Below, piece by piece: positions 34,806 through 44,187 of a stretch of 64,000 nucleotides of DNA. Origin of the DNA: Kordia algicida. Its GTDB lineage: Bacteria; Bacteroidota; Bacteroidia; Flavobacteriales; Flavobacteriaceae. Each line of letters opens with the position of its first letter. The stretch's first letter is position 1. A program made the translations under genes and the position numbers. The stretch lies in assembly GCF_051013375.1 (NCBI RefSeq), contig NZ_CP142125.1, one strand, 5' to 3'. The notes beneath the pieces were generated by a model. The model was not told the origin of the DNA, did not search any database, and saw only the letters and a list, made by a program, of their open reading frames with translations.

Positions 34806-36596
34806 TTATTTTTTATGAAAGTTATTGTATATTTTTTTTGCTCTGCTATTTCCAACTACTGCCGAAATGTCTTCGAGAGAAGCTTCTGAAATTCGTTTGA
34901 CCGATTTGAATTTTTTCAACAGTTCTACGATGGTTTTTTCGCCAATTCCTGCAATGGTTTCCAATTCTGAGTTTAACGCACTATTGCTTCGTTTGTTTCG
35001 GTGGAACGTAATTCCGAATCGGTGTGCTTCATTTCGTAAATGTTGTATAATTTTTAGCGTTTCGCTTTTTTTATCTAAATATAGTGGAATTGAATCACCT
35101 GGATAGTATATTTCTTCCAAACGTTTTGCAATTCCGATGATTGCTATTTTTCCTCGTAAATTTAGTGCATCTAAACTTTTTAATGCCGAAGATAGTTGTC
35201 CTTTTCCTCCATCAATGACAATTAATTGTGGTAAAGGTTGCTTTTCTTCTACCAAACGTTTGTATCGGCGATACACGACTTCTTCCATAGAAGCAAAATC
35301 GTCGGGACCAACTACGGTTTTAATGTTGAAATGTCGGTATTCTTTTTTGCTTGGTTTTCCATTTTTGAATACTACACAAGCCGCCACAGGATTGCTTCCT
35401 TGAATGTTGGAGTTGTCAAAACACTCAATGTGTCGCGGTTCTTCTGAGAGACGTAAATCCTTTTTCATTTGCGCCATAATACGATTGACGTGCTTGTCTG
35501 GATCTGTCAGTTTTATTTGCTTGAAACGTTCCATACGATGGTATTTCGCATTTCGTAATGACAGTTCTAAGATTCGTTTTTTGTCACCTAATTTTGGAAT
35601 TGTGATTTTGAATTTTTCGCCAACCTCAACTTCAAAAGGTACATATAGTTCTTTGGAGTTTGTTTTGAAACGTTGGTGAATTTCTGTGATAGCGAGTTCG
35701 AGTAATTCTTTGTCGGTTTCGTCCAATTTCTTTTTGATTTCCATCGTGTGCGATCGGATAATAGAACCTAACGAGAGTTGCAAGAAGTTAATGTACCCAA
35801 AACTTTCGTCGGATACGATTGTAAAAACATCGACATTGCTAATTTTTGGATTGACAACTGTTGATTTTGCTTGATAGTTTTCTAGAATGTCTATTTTTTC
35901 CTTGACTTTTTGCGCTTGTTCAAACTCCATTGCTTCCGCATAGGTTTTCATTTGCGCTTTAAATTGATTGAGTGAATCTTTGAAATTTCCCTTGATAATT
36001 TCTCTAATTGCTACAATTTGCTCGTCGTAACTTTGTATGGTTTGATAACCTTCACACGGACCCAAACAATTGCCCAAATGATATTCGAGACACACTTTGT
36101 ATTTGCCTGCGTTAATTTTTTCTTGTGATAAATCGTAATTGCAGGTTCGCAACGGATAGAGACCTTTGATTAAGTCTAGTAGCGTTCGAACCGTTTTCAT
36201 ACTCGTATACGGACCAAAGTATTCTGAGCCATCTTTGATAACTCTACGTGTGGGAAATACACGTGGAAAACGTTCATTTTTGATACAAATCCATGGATAC
36301 GATTTGTCATCTTTTAGCATGACATTGTAACGCGGTTGGTATTTTTTGATGAGATTGTTTTCCAACAGCAACGCATCTGTTTCTGTAGCTACTACAATGT
36401 GTTTTATGGAAACGATTTTTTTGACCAAAACCCTCGTTTTTCCATATTCATGATTTTTGGTAAAGTAAGATGCGACTCGTTTTTTTAAGTTTTTCGCTTT
36501 TCCTACATACAACAACTTTCCGTCTTTATCATAGTATTGATAGACACCAGGATTGGTTGGTAAGGTTTTGAGTTGTAGTTGTAGTGCTTCGGTCAT
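34806..36596 (-). CDS. uvrC: UvrABC excision nuclease subunit C
   Basis: 596 residues, full length. N-terminal GIY-YIG nuclease domain (TNPGVYQYYDKDGKLLYVGKAK), a UVR motif (about 205-240), the RNase H-like C-terminal nuclease with HIECFDNSNIQGS and VIDGGKGQL, and a terminal helix-hairpin-helix region (ETIAGIGEKTIVELLKKFKS). It makes the 3' and 5' cuts around a lesion in nucleotide excision repair, working with UvrA and UvrB, which are not in this window. It lies upstream of the patatin gene. The 112 bases before it hold a short A+T-rich mini-repeat. Confidence 0.97.
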   Translation of the reverse strand: MTEALQLQLKTLPTNPGVYQYYDKDGKLLYVGKAKNLKKRVASYFTKNHEYGKTRVLVKKIVSIKHIVVATETDALLLENNLIKKYQPRYNVMLKDDKSYPWICIKNERFPRVFPTRRVIKDGSEYFGPYTSMKTVRTLLDLIKGLYPLRTCNYDLSQEKINAGKYKVCLEYHLGNCLGPCEGYQTIQSYDEQIVAIREIIKGNFKDSLNQFKAQMKTYAEAMEFEQAQKVKEKIDILENYQAKSTVVNPKISNVDVFTIVSDESFGYINFLQLSLGSIIRSHTMEIKKKLDETDKELLELAITEIHQRFKTNSKELYVPFEVEVGEKFKITIPKLGDKKRILELSLRNAKYHRMERFKQIKLTDPDKHVNRIMAQMKKDLRLSEEPRHIECFDNSNIQGSNPVAACVVFKNGKPSKKEYRHFNIKTVVGPDDFASMEEVVYRRYKRLVEEKQPLPQLIVIDGGKGQLSSALKSLDALNLRGKIAIIGIAKRLEEIYYPGDSIPLYLDKKSETLKIIQHLRNEAHRFGITFHRNKRSNSALNSELETIAGIGEKTIVELLKKFKSVKRISEASLEDISAVVGNSRAKKIYNNFHKK

Positions 36597-36598
36597 TT

Positions 36599-36640
36599 GG
36601 TAGTATTGAGTACTGAGATATTAGTATTGAGATTGGTTCT
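36599..36640. repeat. Degenerate TAGTATTGAGAT mini-repeat
   Basis: TAGTATTGAGTACTGAGATATTAGTATTGAGATT contains the unit AGTATTGAG twice. The same unit occurs twice at 59952-59980. Both are intergenic. It looks like a short dispersed intergenic repeat. Confidence 0.5.
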
Positions 36641-36708
36641 AAGATTAAAAATATTTTTACATTTTACGTTTTCAAAGTGTTCTTGACTGTGCTCGAACTA
36701 ACATATTG

Positions 36709-38028
36709 TTATTTTTTGGAGTTTTCTTTTTGCTTTATAAGTTCTTCGAATGATTCTTTATGTCTCTTAAGACTTAATTCTATTATTTCATCAATTTCAT
36801 CAATTGTTAATTGTACTCCATACTGTTTCGTCACGAAAGTAACTTCATCAAACATTTCTTCTTCATTCCCTTGCTCATAGGAAACGTTATACTTCTCCTC
36901 ATAAAATTCAAAATATATTACAAAATAAAAATCTCCCTTTAAAATTCCAGATTTTAATGTTTCAAATTCGAAAGAAATTTCAAAAAGATCATATTTCTCT
37001 CCAAATGCATTTTCAATTCTTTCAAAATCAGTTTCAAAATTTGATTTTTCATAAAATCGATTAAATAATTCTTTTTGTTTTATTTCAATTTTTTCAAATA
37101 GTTTTGCTCCAGAGTAATTTATTATCTTTTCAACTTGCTCCTTATTTCTAACTATAATCGTATCATTCAAATGCTTAAAGCGTTGTTCCAACAAAGCAAC
37201 TTCTTTCTCCACATCATCATCTTCCTCAATATTCTCTCCTTTTGCGCCAGCAATCATAAGTTGTAAAGAATATACTAAGTTTTGTGCAATGTAATTGATA
37301 AAAGCTTCTATGTTTCCTGCGTCTGCCAATCGTAAGGCTGCGAAGTAATTTTCTTTGTCTTCTGTTTTAATGATCGTTGGTGGAAAACCATATTTCATCA
37401 AGATAAAATTCATGAGGATTCTTGCAGTTCGCCCGTTTCCATCATCAAATGGATGAATTCGTATAAATTTATAATGAAATTCTGCCGCTAATAATATAGG
37501 ATTTACAGTTTCTTCTGTTATTTTTTCGTTATACCAATTGAGTAAATCGGTCATTTTTGCTGGCGTTTCTTCTGGTGTAGCAAATCGGAATATTTCTCCC
37601 GTAACCGTTTTTACATGATTTGGTGTTTTTTTGTATTTACCAACATGTACTTTCTTTTTCGTTGGTTTTCCATCTAGCGTAATCGCATCAACTTCGTATG
37701 GTTCTTTGAGTAATAACTCGTGAATTTGTCGGATAAAACTTTCTGTCAGTGGATAATCTCCTTTTACCACATCAATTACCCAATTAATCGCTTGATTGTG
37801 TCCTGTAACTTCAATATGATCTTTGAGTGGTTTTCCTTGTGCTGTAATATTGAAAAGAAGTAATGCTTTTGTTTCTCCATATGTCAACGTGTTTCCTTCT
37901 AAATGATTTGAATGGTAGTTCCAATCTAACCGAAATTTTTGCATGATAATAGCTTCTGTTTCAGCATCAATTGGTCGTAGAGTATCTAATTCTTTTTTAA
38001 GGTCTAACGCTTTTTTTAATTCTTCCAT
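36709..38028 (-). CDS. Fic-domain protein, class II with N-terminal inhibitory helix
   Basis: 439 residues from Met at 38028. A longer frame starting at 38094 would begin upstream of a perfect promoter, so the shorter start is chosen. The Fic motif HPFDDGNGRTAR (His at about 193) is intact. Residues about 40-45 (SNHLEGN) match the inhibitory [S/T]xxxE[G/N] helix that blocks ATP binding until relieved. Fic enzymes transfer AMP from ATP to hydroxyl side chains of target proteins. The C-terminal 180 residues form a divergent helical region rich in Glu/Lys with several Phe/Tyr, perhaps a target-recognition or DNA-binding region. No antitoxin partner is adjacent. The target is unknown. Confidence 0.9.
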   Translation of the reverse strand: MEELKKALDLKKELDTLRPIDAETEAIIMQKFRLDWNYHSNHLEGNTLTYGETKALLLFNITAQGKPLKDHIEVTGHNQAINWVIDVVKGDYPLTESFIRQIHELLLKEPYEVDAITLDGKPTKKKVHVGKYKKTPNHVKTVTGEIFRFATPEETPAKMTDLLNWYNEKITEETVNPILLAAEFHYKFIRIHPFDDGNGRTARILMNFILMKYGFPPTIIKTEDKENYFAALRLADAGNIEAFINYIAQNLVYSLQLMIAGAKGENIEEDDDVEKEVALLEQRFKHLNDTIIVRNKEQVEKIINYSGAKLFEKIEIKQKELFNRFYEKSNFETDFERIENAFGEKYDLFEISFEFETLKSGILKGDFYFVIYFEFYEEKYNVSYEQGNEEEMFDEVTFVTKQYGVQLTIDEIDEIIELSLKRHKESFEELIKQKENSKK

Positions 38029-38045
38029 AGTACATTTCGTGCAAA

Positions 38046-38076
38046 CAAAGTTACTCGCAATTCTTCCAAAAACAAA
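38046..38076 (-). promoter_or_regulatory. Bacteroidota promoter of the Fic gene
   Basis: Minus-strand TTTG (38073-38076), 19 bases, TAACTTTG (38046-38053), 18 bases before the start at 38028. It is a full consensus match and fixes the start codon choice. Confidence 0.75.
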
Positions 38077-38110
38077 GGATTCGTATTGCTTCATCTAAGT
38101 TACAATTTTT

Positions 38111-38118
38111 TATTTTTG
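38111..38118 (+). promoter_or_regulatory. -7 element (TATTTTTG) for the 5-formyl-THF cyclo-ligase gene
   Basis: Plus-strand TATTTTTG fits TAnnTTTG and ends 16 bases before the start codon at 38135. The TTG upstream is spaced 22 rather than 19 bases. Confidence 0.35.
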
Positions 38119-38134
38119 TGATAAATCTTTTAGA

Positions 38135-38698
38135 ATGTCAAAAACTACCTTACGGAAGAAATATAAAGCATTACGAAATGAGCTGACACCTCAGCAGTTA
38201 GATGATTTTAGCATTGCCATCGCCAATAATTTGTTGAAACTTCCCGTTTGGGAAAAACGCTATTATCATTTGTTTTTGACAATTACCGAACAAAAAGAGA
38301 TTGATACCGAATTTGTGTTGAATATTCTTTTGGGAAAAGATAAAGATGTTGTTTTGTCTAAGAGTGATTTTAAAAATCATTCGTTGACACATTTTCTACT
38401 AACAGATAATACCATCATTAAAAAGAATGCCTATAATATTCCTGAACCTGTAGATGGCATCGAAGTTCCTTCAACAAAAATTGATGTGGTTTTTATACCA
38501 TTGTTAGCGTATGATACGAACGGAAATAGAGTTGGTTACGGAAAAGGTTTTTACGATCGCTTTTTGGCAGAATGCAAACCCGAAACGATTAAGATTGGTT
38601 TGTCCTTTTTTCCACCAGAAACAACTTTGTTTACAGTAGATGCAACTGATATTGGTTTGGATTTTTGTGTAACGCCTGAAAAAGTTTTTGAGTTTTAA
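38135..38698 (+). CDS. 5-formyltetrahydrofolate cyclo-ligase
   Basis: 187 residues. It converts 5-formyl-THF to 5,10-methenyl-THF with ATP hydrolysis in the folate one-carbon pool. The N-terminal basic segment (TTLRKKYKALRNELT) and the C-terminal signature VFIPLLAYDTNGNRVGYGKGFYDRF hold the ATP- and folate-binding residues. It is convergent with lspA, with only two bases between the stop codons and no terminator hairpin, so the transcripts may overlap. It is divergent from the Fic gene, and the two promoters lie within about 70 bases of each other. Confidence 0.94.
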   Translation: MSKTTLRKKYKALRNELTPQQLDDFSIAIANNLLKLPVWEKRYYHLFLTITEQKEIDTEFVLNILLGKDKDVVLSKSDFKNHSLTHFLLTDNTIIKKNAYNIPEPVDGIEVPSTKIDVVFIPLLAYDTNGNRVGYGKGFYDRFLAECKPETIKIGLSFFPPETTLFTVDATDIGLDFCVTPEKVFEF

Positions 38699-38700
38699 AT

Positions 38701-39354
38701 TTACTCTGTCGCAATTTCTTCTTCTACGGCAATTTCTTTTACGTTTTTTGGCTTCTTCGGAAACGCTCTTTTGTTAAAAATAATTAACAACAAAACTCCA
38801 ATAGTAATTGCAGAGTCAGCAATGTTAAACACAGGATCGAAGAACGTAAAACGATCGCCACCAATCCATGGCATCCATGCTGGCCATGTAGTATCAATCA
38901 TCGGAAAATGAAGCATATCAACCACACGTCCGTAGAATACAGGAGCATATCCACCGCCTTCAGGCATAAATGTAGCTACTTCTCCTTGATATACACTTTC
39001 ATTGAAAATAAGTCCGTAAAATACAGAGTCAATGATGTTTCCAAAAGCACCTGCAAAGATGAGCGCAATAGCTACAATGAGAATTCGAGAGCCTTTTTTC
39101 TTTACCGAATCATACAACCAATATCCAATGGCAGTGATGGCAAATAATCGAAATAAGGTGAGAAATAATTTTCCATAGCTTCCAGGCAATTCAACGCCCC
39201 AAGCCATTCCTTTGTTTTCTACAAAGAGAATTTTAAACCAACTAAATACTTCTACGGATTCTCCGAGCGCAAAGTTCGTTTTGATATATATTTTACTGAT
39301 TTGATCTATGAGTAAGACCAAAACAATGATTCCAATAGCTTTTTTTAATGACAT
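38701..39354 (-). CDS. lspA: Lipoprotein signal peptidase (LspA)
   Basis: 217 residues, slightly long for the family, with four transmembrane helices. It cleaves the signal peptide of prolipoproteins next to the lipidated Cys in the inner membrane. The catalytic Asp pair is visible: GNIIDSVFYG and FNIADSAITIG. The insert between them (about 125-165) is longer than in proteobacterial LspA, as is normal in Bacteroidota. The short C-terminal tail is acidic. It is near ileS and traR, a neighbourhood seen in many flavobacteria. Several predicted lipoproteins in this window (M23, DUF5689) would be its substrates. Confidence 0.93.
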   Translation of the reverse strand: MSLKKAIGIIVLVLLIDQISKIYIKTNFALGESVEVFSWFKILFVENKGMAWGVELPGSYGKLFLTLFRLFAITAIGYWLYDSVKKKGSRILIVAIALIFAGAFGNIIDSVFYGLIFNESVYQGEVATFMPEGGGYAPVFYGRVVDMLHFPMIDTTWPAWMPWIGGDRFTFFDPVFNIADSAITIGVLLLIIFNKRAFPKKPKNVKEIAVEEEIATE

Positions 39355-39407
39355 GTGTCGTACAATTTTCGATTGAAAATTTAATTGCCCGCTAAAATAA
39401 GAATATT

Positions 39408-40028
39408 TTAGGCTTTATCAGAAGAATATGTAATCTTTCCATTGTTGGCTTTTAATTCTATTCTTTTCCCATTTTTGTAGAAGATGATTTCCTGAGGTTT
39501 TTTCGTCTCAAAATCAAGTTGCTTTTTGTTTGTAAGGTGAATGTTCCCTTTTTTGGATTGAATTTTTGCTTCCGCAGAAAAATCTTCTAAAGTAACGTTT
39601 CCTGAGAGTAAGACCGCCAAAAATTTTTGATAGTTTCCTTTGATGTATACTTGCGTTTCGTAGCCTTCTAGCTGAACTTTGAGCTTTTTAGGTAGATAGA
39701 GATTCATTTTGATTGAAAATACCTTGTGCGCGCTTAGTTTGTCGTTTGGCATTTGAAAACCTTCTGCGAGTTCACATGAAAGTTGTAGTTGCTTGTTTTT
39801 GGTTGCTGTAATGACATTGACATCTTGGTAATATTCGCCTTCCATACTGGTTTCAATTTTAATGAAAGGATCGTTTGTGCTGAAGATGTTGAGCTGAAAT
39901 ATTTTTTCCGTATTGATTCGGATTTCTTCTATTCCATCAATTGTAATGGTTTGTTGCGTTATTTTTTGGGCAAAGCATGCAGTTGTGAATAGCATAAAAA
40001 AATAGGTTATGTAAGTCACTTTTTGCAT
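39408..40028 (-). CDS. Secreted GIN/DUF2807-like beta-helix protein
   Basis: 206 residues with a signal peptide (MQKVTYITYFFMLFTTACFAQ). Repeating short strands (LKVQLEGYETQVYIKG, LSGNVTLEDFSAEAKIQSKKGNIHLTN) suggest a small right-handed beta-helix of the head-GIN/DUF4097 kind. The TAC in the signal peptide is not a lipobox because the cleavage fits AFAQ. It lies between traR and lspA, but a terminator separates it from traR. The family has no known activity; function unknown. Confidence 0.7.
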   Translation of the reverse strand: MQKVTYITYFFMLFTTACFAQKITQQTITIDGIEEIRINTEKIFQLNIFSTNDPFIKIETSMEGEYYQDVNVITATKNKQLQLSCELAEGFQMPNDKLSAHKVFSIKMNLYLPKKLKVQLEGYETQVYIKGNYQKFLAVLLSGNVTLEDFSAEAKIQSKKGNIHLTNKKQLDFETKKPQEIIFYKNGKRIELKANNGKITYSSDKA

Positions 40029-40237
40029 TGTTTTGGGTTTTGGGTTAAGTTGTTATTTCTATATTTTAAATCATAGTGTAAACTGCTAAACTTATAAACG
40101 CTTAAACTTCAACTTTGTTTTTAGCCTGCACTGAGTTTGCCAAAGTATGGACTCGTTCTTTGAAACTTCAAATACACTTAGAAACTTCCTAATACCTAAT
40201 TCCCAAAATCTAATACCTAAATTTTCAACTGTAAACT

Positions 40238-40263
40238 AAAAAAGCGCTCATTGAGCGCTTTTT
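40238..40263 (-). terminator. Terminator after the TraR/DksA-type gene
   Basis: AAAAAAGCGCTCA / TGAGCGCTTTTT stem 18 bases after the traR stop. It ends the ileS-traR transcript. Confidence 0.8.
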
Positions 40264-40280
40264 GTATGATATATAGATTT

Positions 40281-40661
40281 TTATTTCTGCATATTTTTTG
40301 CTTCAATACTTAAAGTTGCATGTGGCACTAATTTTAAGCGTTCAGGATTGATTAGTTTTCCTGTTACTCTACAGATTCCGTATGTTTTGTTTTCAATACG
40401 AATTAAAGCATTTTTTAGATCACGAATAAATTTCTCTTGACGAATAGCCAATTGCATATTTTTTTCTTTCGACATGGTTGTTGATCCTTCTTCAAAAGCT
40501 TTGAATGTTGGTGAAGTATCATCAGTTCCATTGTTATGATCGTTCATATAAGCACTTTTTAATAGTGCTAAATCTTTTTGCGCTTGATCTATTTTGTCTT
40601 GAATGATTGTTCTGAATTCTCCAAGCTGCTTGTCTGAGTATCTTATTTTAGTGTCTTCCAT
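40281..40661 (-). CDS. TraR/DksA family protein lacking the zinc-finger cysteines
   Basis: 126 residues. N-terminal coiled coil (about 10-85) and a C-terminal globular piece with YGICRVTGKLINPERLKLVPHATLSIEAK, the DksA/TraR zinc-finger scaffold. Only one Cys remains of the usual four, so zinc is probably not bound. DksA proteins reach into the RNA polymerase secondary channel and modulate transcription with ppGpp; this Bacteroidota subtype may act without zinc. It starts five bases after the ileS stop, so the two are cotranscribed. Confidence 0.9.
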   Translation of the reverse strand: MEDTKIRYSDKQLGEFRTIIQDKIDQAQKDLALLKSAYMNDHNNGTDDTSPTFKAFEEGSTTMSKEKNMQLAIRQEKFIRDLKNALIRIENKTYGICRVTGKLINPERLKLVPHATLSIEAKNMQK

Positions 40662-40666
40662 GATCT

Positions 40667-43600
40667 CTATATTTTTTTAATAAACAATACGGTGTTTACT
40701 TCATCGAAAGCAATTTCTGTTCCATTTTCTAGTTGATCCACAAATATAAGTTCTGCTGTCAACGTTTCCGTTTTCAGATAGTCTATATTTGCATTGATAG
40801 CATCGACTAAATGTTCATCTTTTTGTAGTGTTACTTGGATTTTATCCGTGACTTCAAACCCTGAATCTTTACGTAAGTTTTGAATTCTGTTTACAAGTTC
40901 TCTTGCAATTCCTTCTTTACGGAGCTCTTGAGTTATGGTAACGTCTAACGCTACGGTAATTCCTCCCGAATTGGCTACTAACCAACCTTCTATGTCTTGA
41001 GAAGTGATTTCTACTTCTGTTATGTCTAATGTACTATTTTTTCCGTTAATTTCTACGGGTATTTTTCCTGTTTTTTCAATTTCGGCAATTTCTTCTTGTC
41101 CAAATTGCATGATTACTGCTGCAGCTGCCTTCATGTCTTTTCCAAATTTTGGTCCTAAAACTTTGAAATTTGGCTTTATTTGCTTGACTAATATTCCAGA
41201 AGCATCATCTAAGAGTTCTACTTCTTTTACGTTTACTTCCGATTTGATTAATTCGGCAACAGCCAAAATCTCCGCTTTGTTTTGTTCATCCAACACAGGA
41301 ATCATGATACGTTGTAATGGCTGACGCACTTTGATCTTTTCTTTAGCTCTTAACGATAATACGAGCGAAGATATTGTTTGTGCGTTTTCCATTTTACGTT
41401 CTAACGACTTGTCAATGAACGATTCATCGTATTTTGGAAACGCTGACAAATGTACACTCTCAAAGTTTTCTGTAGTTGTTGCTAGCGTTAAATCTTTGTA
41501 AAGTCTATCCATATAAAAAGGTGCGATTGGCGCGCCTAGTTTGGCAACTGTTAGCATACACGTATATAAGGTTTGGTATGCTGATATTTTATCATGTCCG
41601 TAATCACCTTTCCAGAATCTTCTTCTACTTAAACGCACAAACCAGTTACTTAGATTTTCTTGTACAAATTCTGAGATGGCTCTTGCAGCTCTTGTAGGTT
41701 CGTACTCTGCGTAAAATTGATCTACGTTTTTGATAAGTGTGTGCAATTCAGAAAGTATCCAACGGTCTATTTCTGGACGTTCTGCCAGTACAATTTCGTC
41801 TTCGCTGTAGCTGAAATTGTCAATGTTTGCATATAGACAGAAGAATGAATATGTGTTGTATAACGTTCCGAAGAATTTACGGCGTACTTCTGCGATTCCT
41901 TCTAGATCGAATTTTAAGTTGTCCCACGGATTTGCATTCGAAATCATGTACCAACGCGTCGCATCTGGTCCGTATTTGTCTAAGGTTGTAAATGGATCAA
42001 CTGCATTTCCAAGACGTTTAGACATTTTTTGTGCGTGTTTGTCTAGCACTAAACCGTTTGATACCACATTTTTATACGCAACCGAATCAAAAACCATCGT
42101 TCCTATTGCGTGAAGCGTGTAGAACCAACCACGAGTTTGATCGACACCTTCTGCAATAAAGTTTGCCGGATAGTTTTCGTTGTTGTCTATGAGTTCTTTG
42201 TTTTCAAACGGATAATGCCATTGTGCATACGGCATAGAACCTGAGTCAAACCAAACATCAATTAAGTCACTTTCGCGTTTCATTGGTTTCCCAGAAGGCG
42301 AAACTAGCGTTATTTGATCTACAATATGCTTGTGCAAGTCTACGTTGTCGTAGTTTTCATCAGACATGTTTCCAACTTCAAAAGAAGCGTAAACGTCTTT
42401 GGTTTCTACACCAGCGTCGATTGCTTTTTTGATTTCCGCTTTTAATTCTTCTAAAGAACCAATTATCAATTCTTCTTTTCCATCTTCTGTACGCCAGATT
42501 GGTAATGGAATTCCCCAGAAACGTGATCGAGATAAGTTCCAGTCGTTGGCACCTGCAATCCAGTTTCCGAAACGTCCTTCTCCTGTCGATTTTGGCTTCC
42601 AGTTGATGGTTTGATTGAGTTCATGCATTCTATCTTTTACGTCCGTGATTTTGATAAACCATGAATCTAACGGATAGTATAATATTGGTTTGTCTGTACG
42701 CCAGCAATGTGGATAACTGTGCACATATTTTTCTACTTTAAATGCTTTGTTTTCAGTTTTTAGCTTGATGGCTAATTCGACATCAATTGATTTTTCTGGA
42801 GCTTCACCTTCTGCATAGTATTCATTTTTTACATATTTCCCTCCAAATTCGCCCAATTCTGGTCTGAATCGTCCTTGCAAGTCTACAAGTGGCGCAGGAT
42901 TTCCTTCTTCATCTAATACTAATAATGGCGGAACTTCTGGCGTTGCTTCTTTGGCAACTTTAGCATCGTCTGCTCCAAATGTTGGCGCTGTGTGTACGAT
43001 TCCTGTTCCATCTTCTGTGGTAACAAAATCACCCGAAATGACTCTAAAAGCATTTTCAGGATTTTGATATGGCAATGCGTAATCAAGCAATTGCTCGTAT
43101 TTTATACCAACCAAGTCGCTTCCTTTGTGCTCGCTAGTTACTAAAAATGGTATTTTTTTGTCTCCTTGTTGATACGCTTCTAGTTCTTCGAGGGTTTCCA
43201 CTTTCGTGAATTTACCCGTAAATTGTTTCCCAACTAAGTTTTTTGCCAATACGACATTTATAGGTTCAAATGTGTACTGATTGTATGATTTTACAACGAC
43301 ATAATCGATTTTTGGTCCAACAGTTAGTGCTGTGTTTGATGGTAATGTCCACGGTGTTGTTGTCCATGCTAAGAAATGTACATCGCCTATGTTTTGTAAG
43401 GCTTCTGGCAAGGTTTCTTTGATGGTTTTAAATTGCGCTACAACAGTTGTATCTGTGACATCTTGATACGCTCCAGGTTGATTGACTTCGTGCGAACTTA
43501 GTCCTGTTCCAGCTTTTGGTGAATATGGCTGAATGGTATAACCTTTATACATTAAGCCTTTGTCGTAGACTTGCTTTAACAACCACCAAACGCTTTCCAT

Positions 43601-44071
43601 GTATTTGGGTTTGTACGTGATGTACGGATCGTCCATATTTACCCAATATCCAGCTCTTTTGGTCATATCGTTCCAAATATCTGTATAACGCATAACTGCT
43701 TTTTTACAAGCTTCGTTATATTCATCGATAGATACTTTTTTGCCAATGTCTTCTTTGGTGATATTGAGTTCTGATTCTACTTTAAGTTCTACAGGAAGTC
43801 CGTGTGTATCCCAACCAGCTTTACGTTTTACTTGATATCCTTTTTGGGTTTTGTAGCGACAGAAAATATCTTTAATAGCTCTAGCCAATACGTGATGAAT
43901 TCCTGGTAATCCGTTTGCTGAAGGTGGTCCTTCAAAAAACACGAATGATTCAGCTCCTTCACGTGAGGTTATACTTTTTTCAAAGATGTTGTTTTCTTCC
44001 CAATAGTTTAGTATTTCTTCTGCTACTACGGGTAAGTTGAGTCCTTTGTATTCTGTAAATTTGTTAGCCAT
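40667..44071 (-). CDS. ileS: Isoleucyl-tRNA synthetase
   Basis: 1134 residues, full length for the eukaryote-like IleRS of this phylum. The class I synthetase motifs are visible: PSANGLPGIHHVLAR (HIGH-like) and KMSKRLGN (KMSKS-like), with the long CP1 editing domain between them (WTTTPWTLPSNTAL, then GTGIVHTAPTFGADD) and the DALR-type anticodon-binding domain after (SNWFVRLSRRRFW). It charges tRNA-Ile and edits valine. It is first gene of the ileS-traR unit, with a terminator from the upstream gene between 44138 and 44168. Confidence 0.98.
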   Translation of the reverse strand: MANKFTEYKGLNLPVVAEEILNYWEENNIFEKSITSREGAESFVFFEGPPSANGLPGIHHVLARAIKDIFCRYKTQKGYQVKRKAGWDTHGLPVELKVESELNITKEDIGKKVSIDEYNEACKKAVMRYTDIWNDMTKRAGYWVNMDDPYITYKPKYMESVWWLLKQVYDKGLMYKGYTIQPYSPKAGTGLSSHEVNQPGAYQDVTDTTVVAQFKTIKETLPEALQNIGDVHFLAWTTTPWTLPSNTALTVGPKIDYVVVKSYNQYTFEPINVVLAKNLVGKQFTGKFTKVETLEELEAYQQGDKKIPFLVTSEHKGSDLVGIKYEQLLDYALPYQNPENAFRVISGDFVTTEDGTGIVHTAPTFGADDAKVAKEATPEVPPLLVLDEEGNPAPLVDLQGRFRPELGEFGGKYVKNEYYAEGEAPEKSIDVELAIKLKTENKAFKVEKYVHSYPHCWRTDKPILYYPLDSWFIKITDVKDRMHELNQTINWKPKSTGEGRFGNWIAGANDWNLSRSRFWGIPLPIWRTEDGKEELIIGSLEELKAEIKKAIDAGVETKDVYASFEVGNMSDENYDNVDLHKHIVDQITLVSPSGKPMKRESDLIDVWFDSGSMPYAQWHYPFENKELIDNNENYPANFIAEGVDQTRGWFYTLHAIGTMVFDSVAYKNVVSNGLVLDKHAQKMSKRLGNAVDPFTTLDKYGPDATRWYMISNANPWDNLKFDLEGIAEVRRKFFGTLYNTYSFFCLYANIDNFSYSEDEIVLAERPEIDRWILSELHTLIKNVDQFYAEYEPTRAARAISEFVQENLSNWFVRLSRRRFWKGDYGHDKISAYQTLYTCMLTVAKLGAPIAPFYMDRLYKDLTLATTTENFESVHLSAFPKYDESFIDKSLERKMENAQTISSLVLSLRAKEKIKVRQPLQRIMIPVLDEQNKAEILAVAELIKSEVNVKEVELLDDASGILVKQIKPNFKVLGPKFGKDMKAAAAVIMQFGQEEIAEIEKTGKIPVEINGKNSTLDITEVEITSQDIEGWLVANSGGITVALDVTITQELRKEGIARELVNRIQNLRKDSGFEVTDKIQVTLQKDEHLVDAINANIDYLKTETLTAELIFVDQLENGTEIAFDEVNTVLFIKKI

Positions 44072-44137
44072 TTTTTCTGCTCTGTATTGAATTTGCGAAA
44101 TTAATGAATTTCATTGAATTGTAATGTGTTAAATAAA

Positions 44138-44168
44138 AAAAGACCACTTGGTTGTCAAGTGGTCTTTT
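44138..44168 (-). terminator. Terminator after the GEVED/LamG surface protein gene
   Basis: AAAAGACCACTTG / CAAGTGGTCTTTT perfect 13-bp stem with a five-base loop and a T-rich tract on the minus strand, 19 bases after the stop at 44188. Confidence 0.85.
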
Positions 44169-44187
44169 GTATATGAGTTATTCTGTG

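Noticed and set aside
36599..36640. Mini-repeat as a CRISPR-like or phase-variable repeat
   Set aside because: Only two imperfect copies with no spacers, and no adjacent gene whose frame would be changed.
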